NCBI RefSeq assembly: GCF_019391655.1
Contig: NZ_JAHXPQ010000006.1
Location: 62,001-126,000 of the forward strand
DNA length: 64,000 bases
Reading direction: 5' to 3'
Source: Mucilaginibacter rivuli
GTDB lineage: Bacteria; Bacteroidota; Bacteroidia; Sphingobacteriales; Sphingobacteriaceae
The position numbers and the translations under genes were made by a program. Under the pieces are notes generated by a model, which made no database searches, was not told the DNA's origin, and saw only the letters and a program-made list of their open reading frames with translations. Positions 8,262-17,396 of the stretch are shown here, one piece after another; the stretch's first letter is position 1; every line of letters begins with the position of its first letter.

Positions 8262-9506
8262 ATGCTGAAAAGAGTTGTAATAACCGGACTGGGTGTTTTA
8301 GCGCCAAATGGTAATGATATTGACACCTTTTGGAACAATATTAAGAACGGCAAAAGCGGTGCCGCACCCATTACCCGCTTTGATGCTTCGCTGTTTCGCA
8401 GCAAGTTTGCCTGTGAACTTAAAGATTTTGATGTGAAGACAGTGCTCGATCGGAACGACATAAAACGTACCGACCTGTTTACCCAATACGCCCTTGTGGC
8501 TACCGACCAGGCCATTGCCGACTCGGGCTTTGAGCTGGGTAAAATGTCGCCTTTTGATGTGGGTGTAATATGGGGTTCTGCACAGGGCGGTATGGATACC
8601 TTTGAGCAGCAGGTTGAAGAATATGTTGCCAGCAGCAAACAGCCGCGCTTTAGCCCTTTTTTTATCCCTAAAGTGCTCATCAATATGGCCGCGGGAATGA
8701 TATCTATCCGCAATGGTTTTATGGGGGCCAACTATACTACTGTTTCGGCGTGTGCCAGTTCAAATACCGCAATAATGGATGCCTTTGACCAGATACGTTT
8801 GGGTAAGGCCAAAATTATTATTACCGGTGGATCAGAGGCGGGTATTACAGAAGCTTCGTATGGCGGGTATTGTTCGTTAAAGGCCATGTCTGCACGGAAT
8901 GATGATCCGCAGGGCGGCTCACGCCCCTTTGACGTTGAGCGCGATGGTTTTGTAATGGGCGAAGGCGCAGGCGCACTGGTTTTTGAAGAATACGAACACG
9001 CCAAAGCACGTGGTGCAAAAATATACGGCGAAGTAGCAGGTGCCGCCATGACCGGTGACGCCTACCATATGACAGCTACCCACCCCGAGGGCATCGGCGC
9101 CACACGCGCCATTAAAATGGCTTTAGACGAGGCGCAATTGACTATTCATGATATTGACTATATTAACCCGCACGCTACCTCAACCCATGTTGGCGATCTG
9201 AGCGAAACCAAGGCCATAGCTAACTTAATAGGTCCGGGTAAAAACAATACCTACATCAGCGCTACCAAATCCATGACGGGGCATTTACTGGGTGCAGCGG
9301 GCGCCATAGAAGCCATCATCAGCTTATTGGCCATGCGCGATGGTATTATCCCACCAACCATCAACACCACTAATATTGACCCGGAAATACCGGCCAACCT
9401 AAACGTGGTGCTAAAAGAAGCTATAGAAACGAAAGTTAAAACTGCCATGAGCAATACCTTTGGCTTTGGCGGCCATAACGGGATAGCGGTGTTTAAGGGG
9501 CTGTAA
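8262..9506 (+). CDS. fabF: Beta-ketoacyl-ACP synthase II FabF
   Basis: Condenses malonyl-ACP with acyl-ACP in fatty-acid elongation. The protein is 414 aa, normal for KAS II. The Cys-His-His triad is visible: C164 in VSACASSNTA, H304 in NPHATSTHVGD and H341 in KSMTGHLLGAAGA. The C-terminal SNTFGFGGHN motif is typical. The gene stands alone, with no acpP, fabG or fabH beside it, so it may be a second copy serving a dedicated lipid or secondary pathway, or simply a dispersed fab gene. The ATG at 8262 gives the canonical MLKRVVITGLG start. Confidence 0.93.
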   Translation: MLKRVVITGLGVLAPNGNDIDTFWNNIKNGKSGAAPITRFDASLFRSKFACELKDFDVKTVLDRNDIKRTDLFTQYALVATDQAIADSGFELGKMSPFDVGVIWGSAQGGMDTFEQQVEEYVASSKQPRFSPFFIPKVLINMAAGMISIRNGFMGANYTTVSACASSNTAIMDAFDQIRLGKAKIIITGGSEAGITEASYGGYCSLKAMSARNDDPQGGSRPFDVERDGFVMGEGAGALVFEEYEHAKARGAKIYGEVAGAAMTGDAYHMTATHPEGIGATRAIKMALDEAQLTIHDIDYINPHATSTHVGDLSETKAIANLIGPGKNNTYISATKSMTGHLLGAAGAIEAIISLLAMRDGIIPPTINTTNIDPEIPANLNVVLKEAIETKVKTAMSNTFGFGGHNGIAVFKGL

Positions 9507-9513
9507 TAAAACG

Positions 9514-10269
9514 TCAAGCAGTTCCCTTATTTAACTCACGATATAGGATATATACCAACAACAGGTTCCCCGGAAAGGAAAGAATAAGCCCCGCGTGGAT
9601 AAAGCCGGTATTGAGGGAAAGATAAAGTACACTCACCAGGATAGTTATAATGCCTGCTGTTTTATAGATCTGTCCGTTTTCGAGGCCTTTGCGTTCCAGC
9701 GATTCTTTGATAAGGCCTGCGCCCATTACAATCATGTTGATGCCCATCAGGATAAAAAGCAGGTATTCGCCCATACTGAAAAAATAGTGTTTAAGCAGGT
9801 CGAGTATATTAATGGCCGGTAAAAATATCATCATCAGGAGTGCCGAAACAGCTAATGTCCAGTTTTTGTATGACCGCCCTATCTGGTAAAAGCCATTCAT
9901 AAAAAAAACGCAGCTTACCATATGAACCAGGGTGGTGAATATATGAAATAAGGTGTCGAACCTCGCTGTTATCAAATCGTATACTACAGGTACCGCGTTA
10001 ATGGTAAAAACAATACCGCCAATATATGCGGCACGCATTGGGCGCAATAATACTTTTGTTTCGTTGGAGGTTATCGTAATGTTGTTCATATCCATTTTTA
10101 ATGATTTTATTAAAAGATTTAGGGTGTACATTCTGGGTATTACTTCGCCCGCTTCTATACGTTGTATACTACGTATGTTGAGGTTACATGTATCGGCGAG
10201 CTCTTGCTGGGTTAGGCGCCGGCTTGCCCTTTGCTGTGCAATGTATTTTCCAAGTTCGGGTTGTATCAT
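9514..10269 (-). CDS. XRE-family HTH regulator with membrane domain
   Basis: A 251-aa protein with an N-terminal helix-turn-helix (residues 8-60, QQRASRRLTQQELADTCN... RSIQRIEAGEVIP) fused to about five or six hydrophobic helices (from about residue 78 to the end). Such proteins hold a DNA-binding head at the inner membrane. Signal and targets are unknown. It is convergent with fabF (7-nt gap) and divergent from the membrane protein at 10522, which could be a target. No operator was identified. Confidence 0.8.
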   Translation of the reverse strand: MIQPELGKYIAQQRASRRLTQQELADTCNLNIRSIQRIEAGEVIPRMYTLNLLIKSLKMDMNNITITSNETKVLLRPMRAAYIGGIVFTINAVPVVYDLITARFDTLFHIFTTLVHMVSCVFFMNGFYQIGRSYKNWTLAVSALLMMIFLPAINILDLLKHYFFSMGEYLLFILMGINMIVMGAGLIKESLERKGLENGQIYKTAGIITILVSVLYLSLNTGFIHAGLILSFPGNLLLVYILYRELNKGTA

Positions 10270-10521
10270 CGTTCTGAATTATGGTTCAATATTACGCATC
10301 ACATTACTGATCGCAAAAAATGACTTACGGCATTGTTACGACATTTGAACCGGGCCACCGTTCACTGCCTCACCGCTTTACTAATTAGCTCATTGAAAGC
10401 AGGGATAAGTGTAGCCGGAGGTGGTTATTTTAAATTTCTCACCCTAAAACGAAACTGTAAATACTTGTTTTGCGTAAATAAGACAACTGCACAATTCAGC
10501 AGCCTAATGTTTTGTTATTAG

Positions 10522-10941
10522 ATGAATACGAGTACTTTTTTTTATAGCGTAAAAATTTGGGCCACGGCCGCCTTTATCGCTCCTTTTTTACAAGTTTGCA
10601 TTAACTTTTTCACTAAACCTTATTTCGAAGCGGGTTACTATATTTATTCGGCGGTTTCAATGGGGGTTATCCTGGCCATTCCAAGTCTTATTCTGTTTTG
10701 GTTCACAGCCTTATCCATGAAAAAGATTGCCTTCAATGCTATTTTATCAAAGCTGTTTTTAACGATGTCGGGTATCGTATTAACTGTATTATTTATTTAT
10801 TTCGCTCAAAAATTTAATGAGTTTGTTGCCGAGGGCTTGTATATGCCTATACCCTACTTTATTTCGGTAGTGGCGGTAATATGGGGTTATGAACTGCCCA
10901 TTTTAGACAGGCAGGTATATATGGAAACCGTAAACGGTTAA
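10522..10941 (+). CDS. Four-TM hypothetical membrane protein
   Basis: A 139-aa inner-membrane protein with four hydrophobic helices (about residues 12-32, 43-66, 76-97, 108-126) and no recognised family. It reads away from the membrane-bound XRE regulator and towards the minus-strand ABC ATPase. The ATG at 10522 is followed directly by a soluble MNTST tip and the first helix, so the start looks sound. Confidence 0.65.
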   Translation: MNTSTFFYSVKIWATAAFIAPFLQVCINFFTKPYFEAGYYIYSAVSMGVILAIPSLILFWFTALSMKKIAFNAILSKLFLTMSGIVLTVLFIYFAQKFNEFVAEGLYMPIPYFISVVAVIWGYELPILDRQVYMETVNG

Positions 10942-10969
10942 GTTTTAAAGAGGCTGCCTTTGTTATTGT

Positions 10970-11968
10970 TTAGTACTCCAAAAACTGAGCAATACGGATA
11001 TGTATCTTATCACCCGTTTTGTATTCTTTTTTGTTGAGGTTAAGGGCGCGTAATTCAAGGCCATCTTTCTCAATGATCACATCTTCAAAGAAACCTTTAA
11101 ACAGCACCTGCTTAACTGTCCAGTCTTTACGGGTTAAGCTGCTGGTAAGGATGACGTGCTCGGGGCTAATGGCCACTGTTTCCTTCTCTGTTTTGATGTC
11201 GCATAGTAATGCCTCTTCTTTATTCAACACCGTTCTGTTTGATAAAAGTTGAGCAGTATATAACATTTCGGGTTTGCGGAATAAGTCTTCGGGTGTACCC
11301 GATTCAACAATTTCGCCATCCTTTATCACCACCAATACATCGGCCATAGAAAGCACCTCGGCCGGATCGTGCGATACAAGGATAACCGTTAAACCCGTTT
11401 CCTGAACTATTGTACGGATGTTTTGTTGTAAACCTTCCCTAAAGGAAGCATCAACCTGGTTAAAGGGTTCGTCCAGCAATAATACTTCGGGTTTGGTAAT
11501 AAGCGACCGGGCAATGGCAACGCGCTGTTTTTCGCCGCCGCTCAGGTCGGCAACACGCTTGTCTTTTAGTTTGTAGATATTTAATTGTTTGAGGTATCTT
11601 TCAGTTTCTGATGCCTTGTAATCAATATCAGTATTCGGCAATAGTTGGGCAATGTTCTCATAAACTGTAGCAAACAGGTTCAGGTCATCAGTATGCTGTG
11701 TTACCATGCGCATATCATCATGGCCGGGTATCAGTTTGATCTCGGGCCCCCATATCTCTTCTCCCCTAAAGGATACCTTGCCGCTATCAGGCGAAAGCAA
11801 ACCGAACAACAATTTAAGCAGGGTGCTTTTACCACTGCCACTCTCGCCAACAATAGCGGTAATTTTGCCGGGTGCTATGCTGATAGAAATATTATTTACA
11901 CCGGATGCCTTTTTATCGTTATAGTTTTTAGTTACCGATACCGCGTCGAGAAAAGAGGTGTGTTGCAT
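10970..11968 (-). CDS. ABC transporter ATP-binding protein (orphan)
   Basis: Cytoplasmic ATPase of an importer-type ABC transporter, 332 aa from the ATG at 11968 (MQHTSFLDAVSV); a start at 11986 would add six residues. It shows Walker A GESGSGKST (41-49), the signature LSGGEKQRVAIARS (from 142), Walker B VLLLDEPF (around 162-169) and the H-loop H200. The last 90 or so residues look like a TOBE-type regulatory domain, as in PotA/FbpC/ModC subfamilies. No permease or binding protein is adjacent, so the substrate is unknown. Confidence 0.85.
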   Translation of the reverse strand: MQHTSFLDAVSVTKNYNDKKASGVNNISISIAPGKITAIVGESGSGKSTLLKLLFGLLSPDSGKVSFRGEEIWGPEIKLIPGHDDMRMVTQHTDDLNLFATVYENIAQLLPNTDIDYKASETERYLKQLNIYKLKDKRVADLSGGEKQRVAIARSLITKPEVLLLDEPFNQVDASFREGLQQNIRTIVQETGLTVILVSHDPAEVLSMADVLVVIKDGEIVESGTPEDLFRKPEMLYTAQLLSNRTVLNKEEALLCDIKTEKETVAISPEHVILTSSLTRKDWTVKQVLFKGFFEDVIIEKDGLELRALNLNKKEYKTGDKIHIRIAQFLEY

Positions 11969-11983
11969 AGCGGCAAAGATACA

Positions 11984-12016
11984 CAAAACAAAAAACCCCG
12001 GTACAGAACCGGGGTC
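11984..12016 (-). terminator. Terminator of the sigma/anti-sigma/barrel operon
   Basis: ACCCCGGT (11995-12002) pairs with ACCGGGGT (12008-12015) around a 5-nt loop. Read on the minus strand the stem is followed by a T run (A run at 11984-11995), just past the stop of the 12040 gene. Confidence 0.75.
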
Positions 12017-12039
12017 AATTATACGAGTATCAGCAATAC

Positions 12040-12897
12040 TTAATCGAAGCCGAAAGTAACACCAAACACAAAGCTTTTTAAACCTTTCTGATCGGGGCTG
12101 TTAACAAACATATCGTTAAAGTTGTATTTGGCAAAAATACCAACATCGCCATAGCCTATGCGGGTAAACGCACCGTATTTAAACTTAGCGAAGTGGAAAT
12201 CGTTAAAGTTTTTCACTTTGCCATGGTCATCGCTTATTTGCTTTAACATACCATCAACTAAAAAACCTACTTCGGGGCCAACCTCAACAGAAATGCGCTT
12301 CCTGTGTTTATCCATATTGGTACGGAAACTAAAATCTAACGGCAAAATAAGGTAGTTTGATGAAAAACGATTTTTGCTATACTTGGTAGCATCAACTTTA
12401 TAGGTTAGCGTAGGCGCATCGGCCACAATACTGATGTTGTTATTTTGCAGGCGGATAAGTGTCCAATCAAACCCGGCAGCCAGGTTAATTTTAAAGTGGT
12501 TATTAAAGCGATATCCAAAACTAAACATCTCAAAACTATCATAACTGGTTTTTAAAGCGGTATAGTTTAAGAACTCATTTTTGGGCGACAGGGTAAAGCT
12601 GCCATTATCGAGCAGGTTAGCCAGGCCCAATGAGTAGTGTGAAAACAGGCTAAAATCGAAATCCACGCCGGAGTGATCAACTCTGTTCAGGCTATCTATA
12701 GATGGTTTGTCTTTTTTACCACCACCAATTGTGAACGAAAAGCTCTTGTTCTTCTTTTTCGTTTTAGTGGTTATTACACTATCTATAGTTATGGTAACAC
12801 TTTTGGCAGTAGTTGAGGTACTTGTGGTATCCTTTTGCTGGGCAAAAACCTCTCCCAACATACCGCAAAGTATCGCGGTAATTATTAATCGTTTCAT
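12040..12897 (-). CDS. Secreted outer-membrane beta-barrel protein
   Basis: A 285-aa protein with a signal peptide (MKRLIITAILCGMLGEVFAQQ, cleavage near residue 19-20). A low-complexity KKKNKSFSF/GGGKKDK linker follows, and then a beta-strand-rich body with alternating polar/aromatic residues, ending YNFNDMFVNSPDQKGLKSFVFGVTFGFD-like (split over the last 28 aa). The terminal aromatic/F...FD ending suits Bam-dependent barrels of the PorT/outer_membrane_beta-barrel type. It is third in a minus-strand operon after an ECF sigma factor and an anti-sigma-like protein, so it may be an envelope protein under their control. Confidence 0.8.
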   Translation of the reverse strand: MKRLIITAILCGMLGEVFAQQKDTTSTSTTAKSVTITIDSVITTKTKKKNKSFSFTIGGGKKDKPSIDSLNRVDHSGVDFDFSLFSHYSLGLANLLDNGSFTLSPKNEFLNYTALKTSYDSFEMFSFGYRFNNHFKINLAAGFDWTLIRLQNNNISIVADAPTLTYKVDATKYSKNRFSSNYLILPLDFSFRTNMDKHRKRISVEVGPEVGFLVDGMLKQISDDHGKVKNFNDFHFAKFKYGAFTRIGYGDVGIFAKYNFNDMFVNSPDQKGLKSFVFGVTFGFD

Positions 12898-12915
12898 GAT
12901 ATGGTTGTGTTTAAA

Positions 12916-13674
12916 TTATTTGTCTTTCCTTGTTTGTATTAGTCCCAGGTTAATACGGGTTGGGCTAAAGTTCTCATCTTCTTCATCATCGTTAAACTGA
13001 ACAATTTTTTTAGGTCTTTTATCTACTTGTGCTATTACAACATTAAGCAAGTCGCCAAGGCTACGTATCTTTTTCTTTTTTACTGCCGGGCCATCCTTTA
13101 TTGCAGGTGGGGTAACGGCTGTCAATGCCCGGGCCTGCCTGTTACGGTCGTCGGCAACAACATTGGCAAACCTTGCCGGAGCCATTGCGGGCTTAGTTGT
13201 AACAGCCTGTGGTGGTATCGTTATGTTATCGGGCTGTGTGTTCACAGCCGCTACCATTTGAGTGGCCGTATCAACAGGATGAGTTGCATGTATTTCAGTA
13301 TGGCGTATGCTTGCAATTATAACAGGGCGGCTATTTACCCTGCTTTCCTGCGGTGCTGTATCAGTCACTTCGGTATTATCCATTACCACCGGCTCCGGCG
13401 TAATTACCAGTGTTTTAGACTCATTAGTTACCGATGCTGTAAAAGTGCCATGCAAGCTAATTTTTTCTGTTTGCGGCCTTAGCAGCAGTGCAGCGGTTAT
13501 AAATACAGCTACAGCCGCGGCTATTTGCAAATAAGGCATATAGCTTTTCTTTATTTCGTCTTCACCGTTTACTTCGAGTTTAATTTTATTCCATACCGCT
13601 GCAGATGGCTCCAATTCCATATCCGCCAACTGCGCGTTAAATAATTTATCCAACTCCTTATCCGACATTTTCAT
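12916..13674 (-). CDS. Putative anti-sigma factor (single-TM)
   Basis: A 252-aa protein. The N-terminal cytoplasmic part (SDKELDKLFNAQLADMELEPSAAVW... over residues ~3-28) and one transmembrane helix at about 46-62 (YLQIAAAVAVFITAALLL) are typical of Bacteroidota proteins paired with ECF sigma factors. A long Thr/Val/Pro-rich periplasmic region follows. The gene overlaps the end of the sigma gene by 17 nt, suggesting translational coupling. A second in-frame ATG at 13668 is possible. Function as anti-sigma factor is inferred from architecture and position. Confidence 0.75.
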   Translation of the reverse strand: MKMSDKELDKLFNAQLADMELEPSAAVWNKIKLEVNGEDEIKKSYMPYLQIAAAVAVFITAALLLRPQTEKISLHGTFTASVTNESKTLVITPEPVVMDNTEVTDTAPQESRVNSRPVIIASIRHTEIHATHPVDTATQMVAAVNTQPDNITIPPQAVTTKPAMAPARFANVVADDRNRQARALTAVTPPAIKDGPAVKKKKIRSLGDLLNVVIAQVDKRPKKIVQFNDDEEDENFSPTRINLGLIQTRKDK

Positions 13675-14230
13675 ACCGCTTCCCCTCCATTTTAAATATC
13701 TGTTCCTTTAATATTGTTCTCGCTCTCGATAATTGTGATTTTGATGCCCCTTCGCTGATTCCCATTGTTTCACCAATTTCTTTATGCGAGTAGCCTTCTA
13801 TAGCATATAAGTTGAATACCATGCGATAGCCAGGCGATAATTGCTGTATCAAAGCCAACAGATCTTTCACGCCAAGGTTTGATGCGGCTAATGGGTCAAC
13901 CGAGGGTTCAATGCCCGGTGTATCAATATCCACTATCTGCATCATTTTATGGTGCTTGCGGTAGTACTCTATTGATGTATGTACCATCACCCGGCGTACC
14001 CAACCTTCAAATGATCCTTCGCCCCGGTAATCGGCCAGTTTGGTAAACACTTTTATAAATCCGTTCTGCAACATATCCTCGGCCTCCATTTTATCAGTGG
14101 CGTATCGCATACATACCCCCAGCATTTTAGGGGCAAGCATTTTATACAGGCCCTCCTGTGCCTTACGGCTGCCATCGCGGCAGGCGTTCATCAGTTCGTC
14201 GATTGTATATTTATGTTCCAAAAACATCAT
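13658..14230 (-). CDS. ECF-type RNA polymerase sigma factor
   Basis: A 190-aa sigma-70 family protein of group 4. Region 2 lies at about residues 25-95, with RYATDKMEAEDMLQNGFIKVF as its core (about 43-63) and the DNA-contact part FEGWVRRVMVHTSIEYYRK. Region 4 lies at about 125-180, with a helix-turn-helix around EGYSHKEIGETMGISEGASK. It heads an operon with a single-TM anti-sigma-like protein and a beta-barrel protein. The trigger is probably an envelope signal. Confidence 0.92.
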   Translation of the reverse strand: MMFLEHKYTIDELMNACRDGSRKAQEGLYKMLAPKMLGVCMRYATDKMEAEDMLQNGFIKVFTKLADYRGEGSFEGWVRRVMVHTSIEYYRKHHKMMQIVDIDTPGIEPSVDPLAASNLGVKDLLALIQQLSPGYRMVFNLYAIEGYSHKEIGETMGISEGASKSQLSRARTILKEQIFKMEGKRYENVG

Positions 14231-14350
14231 TTAAAGGTAAGATGAAAGATTGGATTAAATGGTTGCACGGGGTGTAAACTTTTTTTGAGATGGTTTACGA
14301 AAAGTAAATAGTTATCTTTAGATAAAGAAACGCCGACACAAAGTAATAGT

Positions 14351-14498
14351 ATGAAAATTAGTATTGATAATAACTTAGTTAACAAAGCTCAACTGTTAAC
14401 TAACAGTAAAACAAAAAGGGCTACTGTTGAAAAAAGCTTTAGCGTTACTGATAGGAATTGAAAACCATGAAAAGCGCTTTCATTTTTTAGATAATTGA
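14351..14498 (+). pseudogene. Frameshifted VapB-like antitoxin remnant
   Basis: The frame from the ATG at 14351 reads MKISIDNNLVNKAQLLTNSK, then TKRATVEKS, and stops at 14461 after 36 codons. If one A is removed from the six-A run at 14430-14435, the frame continues as EKALALLIGIENHEKRFHFL to a stop at 14496-14498. The DNNLVNKA...TKRATVEKALALLI pattern resembles VapB-type ribbon-helix-helix antitoxins (IDDELL.A..LTG.KTK..AVE.AL). No toxin gene is next to it. It could also be a sequencing error in the homopolymer. Confidence 0.5.
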
Positions 14499-14513
14499 AG
14501 ATAAAAGTATAGC

Positions 14514-15053
14514 CTACTTCTTCATCCTGCTATACTTATATATTTTTACTGCCGACATGATAATGAGGCTGAAGACGATAAGGCCAACCATCCCATATAT
14601 CCAGTTCACAGCATCTTTAAGCACAGCCAAAAACACAATAGCAAACAGGAATATGGTAGCAACCTCATTCCAGATACGGAGTTGGGTTGATGACCAGGTG
14701 AAAATGCCACGGCGCATTTGCTGCATTTTGCCGATGCAAATAAAATGGTAAGCAATAAGCCCTGCTACAAAGCAAAGCTTCACTTTCATCCAGGGTACTT
14801 CCATCAAATATGGGTTAAGGCAAAGCATGGTAATACCCGCTGTTGCAGTCAATATCATTGCCGGGGTGGTAATGATATTCATCAGCTTACGCTCCATGAT
14901 CTCGAACTGGGCTGACAGGATATTACGTTCTAGTTCAGGCTTTTCCTGGGCTTCAGTATGGTAAATAAAAAGGCGTACCATATAAAACAACCCTGCCATC
15001 CAGCTTACTACGAAGATGATATGAATTGCCTTTATATATTGATAGTATTCCAT
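14514..15053 (-). CDS. hemJ: Protoporphyrinogen IX oxidase HemJ
   Basis: Integral membrane protein of 179 aa with about four to five TM helices. It starts YQYIKAIHIIFVVSWMAGLFY, where the conserved HemJ histidine and the W/AGLFYxxRLF motif are visible. A second conserved segment is MERKLMNIITTPAM. The HemJ family oxidises protoporphyrinogen to protoporphyrin IX in bacteria lacking HemG/HemY. It is the last gene of the heme operon, 41 nt after hemE. This position strongly supports the assignment over the generic CopD-like label. Confidence 0.88.
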   Translation of the reverse strand: MEYYQYIKAIHIIFVVSWMAGLFYMVRLFIYHTEAQEKPELERNILSAQFEIMERKLMNIITTPAMILTATAGITMLCLNPYLMEVPWMKVKLCFVAGLIAYHFICIGKMQQMRRGIFTWSSTQLRIWNEVATIFLFAIVFLAVLKDAVNWIYGMVGLIVFSLIIMSAVKIYKYSRMKK

Positions 15054-15094
15054 AGCCCCCTAACCCCCTGAAGGGAGAATTGAATGTTTATTTG

Positions 15095-16120
15095 TTAATA
15101 CCTGAACTCTTTTATAATTTCAACCGCGTACTTCACATTATCGAAAGGGATATCAGGCATAATACCGTGGCCGAGGTTGAAGATAAAACCGGGCTCATCC
15201 TTCATTCTGTCGAACAATTTATAGATACGATCTTTGATCACCGCTTTATCGGCATACAAAATATGCGGGTCAAGGTTACCTTGTACAGCTATCCCTTTAG
15301 GTAAACTCTGTTTGATGTTGAGCAGATCCGCATTCCAATCGATCGATATCACATCGGGTTTTGCTTCTGCCATTAGCGGCGCGAAAACCGAACTTCCTTT
15401 GCAGAAGGAGATCACCGGGATATCCTTACGGTTCAGTTTGCTGATGATATCTACATTGTAGTTATGCGAGAACTCTTTATAATCGTCCCAAGCCAATGCT
15501 GTTGCCCAGCTATCAAATAACTGAACAGCGTTAACACCAGCGGCTATTTGCATGTTCAGGTAGTCAACCGTTACTTTGGCAATTTTGCTTAATAGCCTGT
15601 GCGCCATTTCGGGATGGTTATGCAGCATCAGCTTGGTCAGCTTAAAATCTTTTGACGATCCGCCTTCAACCAAATAACTCATCACTGTAAAAGGAGCGCC
15701 TGCAAAACCTATCAATGGTATTTTACCATTCAGACGTTGTTGGATAACCTTTATCGCATCGGCAACATATTGCAACTTGTGCGTAACATCAATCTCCAAA
15801 GCATCAATGTCGGCCATGGTACGCACCGGGTTAGAAAACTTCGGACCAACATTGGCACCAAAGCTTAGATCACCACCCATAGCCTCGGGCGTAACCAAAA
15901 TATCCGAGAAAAGGATGGCTCCATCAATACCCAACAGATCTACCGGTAACATGGTCACATCGGCAGCAAGCTCCGGGGTTTTGCACATTTCTAAAAAGGA
16001 GTACTTGTTTTTTATCTCCCAATACTCTTTCATAAAACGGCCGGCCTGGCGCATCATCCATACGGGTGGGCGTTCAGTCTTTTCCGAAAACGCGGCTCTG
16101 ATCAGTAACGAATCTCTCAT
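15095..16120 (-). CDS. hemE: Uroporphyrinogen decarboxylase HemE
   Basis: Decarboxylates uroporphyrinogen III to coproporphyrinogen III in the cytosol. The protein is 341 aa from the ATG at 16120 (MRDSLLIRAAF). The frame stays open to a TTG at 16135, which is less likely. The first signature PVWMMRQAGRFMKEY and the second GFAGAPFTVMSYLVEGG are intact, and the substrate aspartate lies in FSDILV. It is located between the TPR gene (15-nt gap) and hemJ. Confidence 0.96.
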   Translation of the reverse strand: MRDSLLIRAAFSEKTERPPVWMMRQAGRFMKEYWEIKNKYSFLEMCKTPELAADVTMLPVDLLGIDGAILFSDILVTPEAMGGDLSFGANVGPKFSNPVRTMADIDALEIDVTHKLQYVADAIKVIQQRLNGKIPLIGFAGAPFTVMSYLVEGGSSKDFKLTKLMLHNHPEMAHRLLSKIAKVTVDYLNMQIAAGVNAVQLFDSWATALAWDDYKEFSHNYNVDIISKLNRKDIPVISFCKGSSVFAPLMAEAKPDVISIDWNADLLNIKQSLPKGIAVQGNLDPHILYADKAVIKDRIYKLFDRMKDEPGFIFNLGHGIMPDIPFDNVKYAVEIIKEFRY

Positions 16121-16135
16121 TTGTATAAAAGGCAA

Positions 16136-16666
16136 TTAGCTTGCCTTGCGTGTTTTTAGTTCTTTTTCAATTTGTGCTATCACATCCTTCATTTTAGCAC
16201 TTATCTTTTCTTCCTGCCTTGTGGCGAGCTTTAAATAAGCCTCGGCCTTTTCGTAATTGGCGTTACGCACACTAATGTTGGCTACATGTACCAATGCGGC
16301 CACATGATCATTAGCGGAGCGTAGCGGGTATTGCGCGGCGAGCTCATAATGAACTTCGGCCTGTGCGAAATCGTTTTTTTTCAGGGCGATGCCGCCCAGC
16401 ATAAACTCGTAAAAGCCCCGGCGTTTTTTGCTTAGCCATTCGGGTTTGTGTATTTGCTGTAACAGTGACTCGGCACGGTCAAAATCTTTGTTATGATAAA
16501 ATTTTGCCGCCAATATGATTGGTCCTTCTTTAAAATAGCCCCATATCAGCACCAGCATCAACAGTCCCGCTACAGCGGCAACCTCGTAGGTGCGGGCATA
16601 AATAAATACCGCTACCATCACCGCGAAGATGCCAATTACCGCTATACGTGCCTGATTTGTAAACAT
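16136..16666 (-). CDS. Membrane-anchored TPR-like protein in heme operon
   Basis: A 176-aa protein with two close N-terminal hydrophobic segments (about residues 7-24 and 28-46). A cytoplasmic helical region with TPR-like repeats follows (for example RRGFYEFMLGGIALKKNDFAQAE and ANYEKAEAYLKLA). Function unknown; the repeats suggest protein-protein contacts, reminiscent of the HemY-like TPR proteins of heme operons. Its ATG overlaps the response-regulator stop (TAATG), so the two are translationally coupled. hemE follows. Confidence 0.8.
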   Translation of the reverse strand: MFTNQARIAVIGIFAVMVAVFIYARTYEVAAVAGLLMLVLIWGYFKEGPIILAAKFYHNKDFDRAESLLQQIHKPEWLSKKRRGFYEFMLGGIALKKNDFAQAEVHYELAAQYPLRSANDHVAALVHVANISVRNANYEKAEAYLKLATRQEEKISAKMKDVIAQIEKELKTRKAS

Positions 16667-17373
16667 TAATGGTGATCGGTAAATTTATAACCTACGCCCC
16701 TTATCGAATGAAAATAAACCGGTGTTTTTGGATCTGGTTCAAAATACTTACGGAAGGTAAGGATAAAGTTATCGATGGTGCGGGTTGATGGGTACACATC
16801 ATAGTTCCAAACAGTTTCCAATATCTGCTCGCGCGATACGGCTTCATTACGGCGCTCAATTAACAGCTTCAATAACATGGTTTCCTTTTTAGTTAATGGT
16901 GTGATGGAGCCATCGCCATTCACCAACTCGAACGAGTTAAAGTGGATGGTTTTATCGCCAATCATGTAACTGTTAAACTCTTTCAGGTCGTCGCCTTTTA
17001 AGCTGCGTTTTACCAGGTTGTTTACACGAAGTATCAACTCTTCAAGGTTAAATGGCTTGGTCAAATAATCATCCGCGCCTTTTTTCAATCCTGCAATTTT
17101 ATCTTCGTTGGTGTTTTTAGCGGTAAGGAACATGATGGGTACTTCCGAGTTCTCCAAACGGATGGTTTCGGCAACTACGAACCCATCTATTTCGGGCATC
17201 ATTACGTCCAGTATCACCAGGTTAAAACGCTCTTCTTTAAATATCTGTAATGCTTTTTTACCGTTGTTGGCTGTAGAAACTTTATAACCTTCTAACTCAA
17301 GGTTCAATTTAATGGCTTCTAACAAATGCTCTTCATCTTCTGCCAGTAAAATTCTTTTTTTTGTAGGCATCAT
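16666..17373 (-). CDS. OmpR-family response regulator
   Basis: A 235-aa DNA-binding response regulator. The receiver domain (about 6-120) has the acidic pair in AEDEEH, the phosphoacceptor D56 in VILDVMMPE, and the conserved Lys in YLTKPF. The winged-helix effector domain (about 135-233) ends with TRTIDNFILTFRKYFE and SIRGVGYKF. It is paired with the kinase immediately upstream (23-nt gap) and overlaps the TPR gene by one base. It lies between hemL and hemE. Confidence 0.93.
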   Translation of the reverse strand: MMPTKKRILLAEDEEHLLEAIKLNLELEGYKVSTANNGKKALQIFKEERFNLVILDVMMPEIDGFVVAETIRLENSEVPIMFLTAKNTNEDKIAGLKKGADDYLTKPFNLEELILRVNNLVKRSLKGDDLKEFNSYMIGDKTIHFNSFELVNGDGSITPLTKKETMLLKLLIERRNEAVSREQILETVWNYDVYPSTRTIDNFILTFRKYFEPDPKTPVYFHSIRGVGYKFTDHH

Positions 17374-17396
17374 ATTGTGATTTTTAGATTAAAATA

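Noticed and set aside
10333..10521. 62-codon plus-strand frame before the 4-TM protein
   Set aside because: Cys-rich, no family, weak context; most likely chance in the divergent promoter region.
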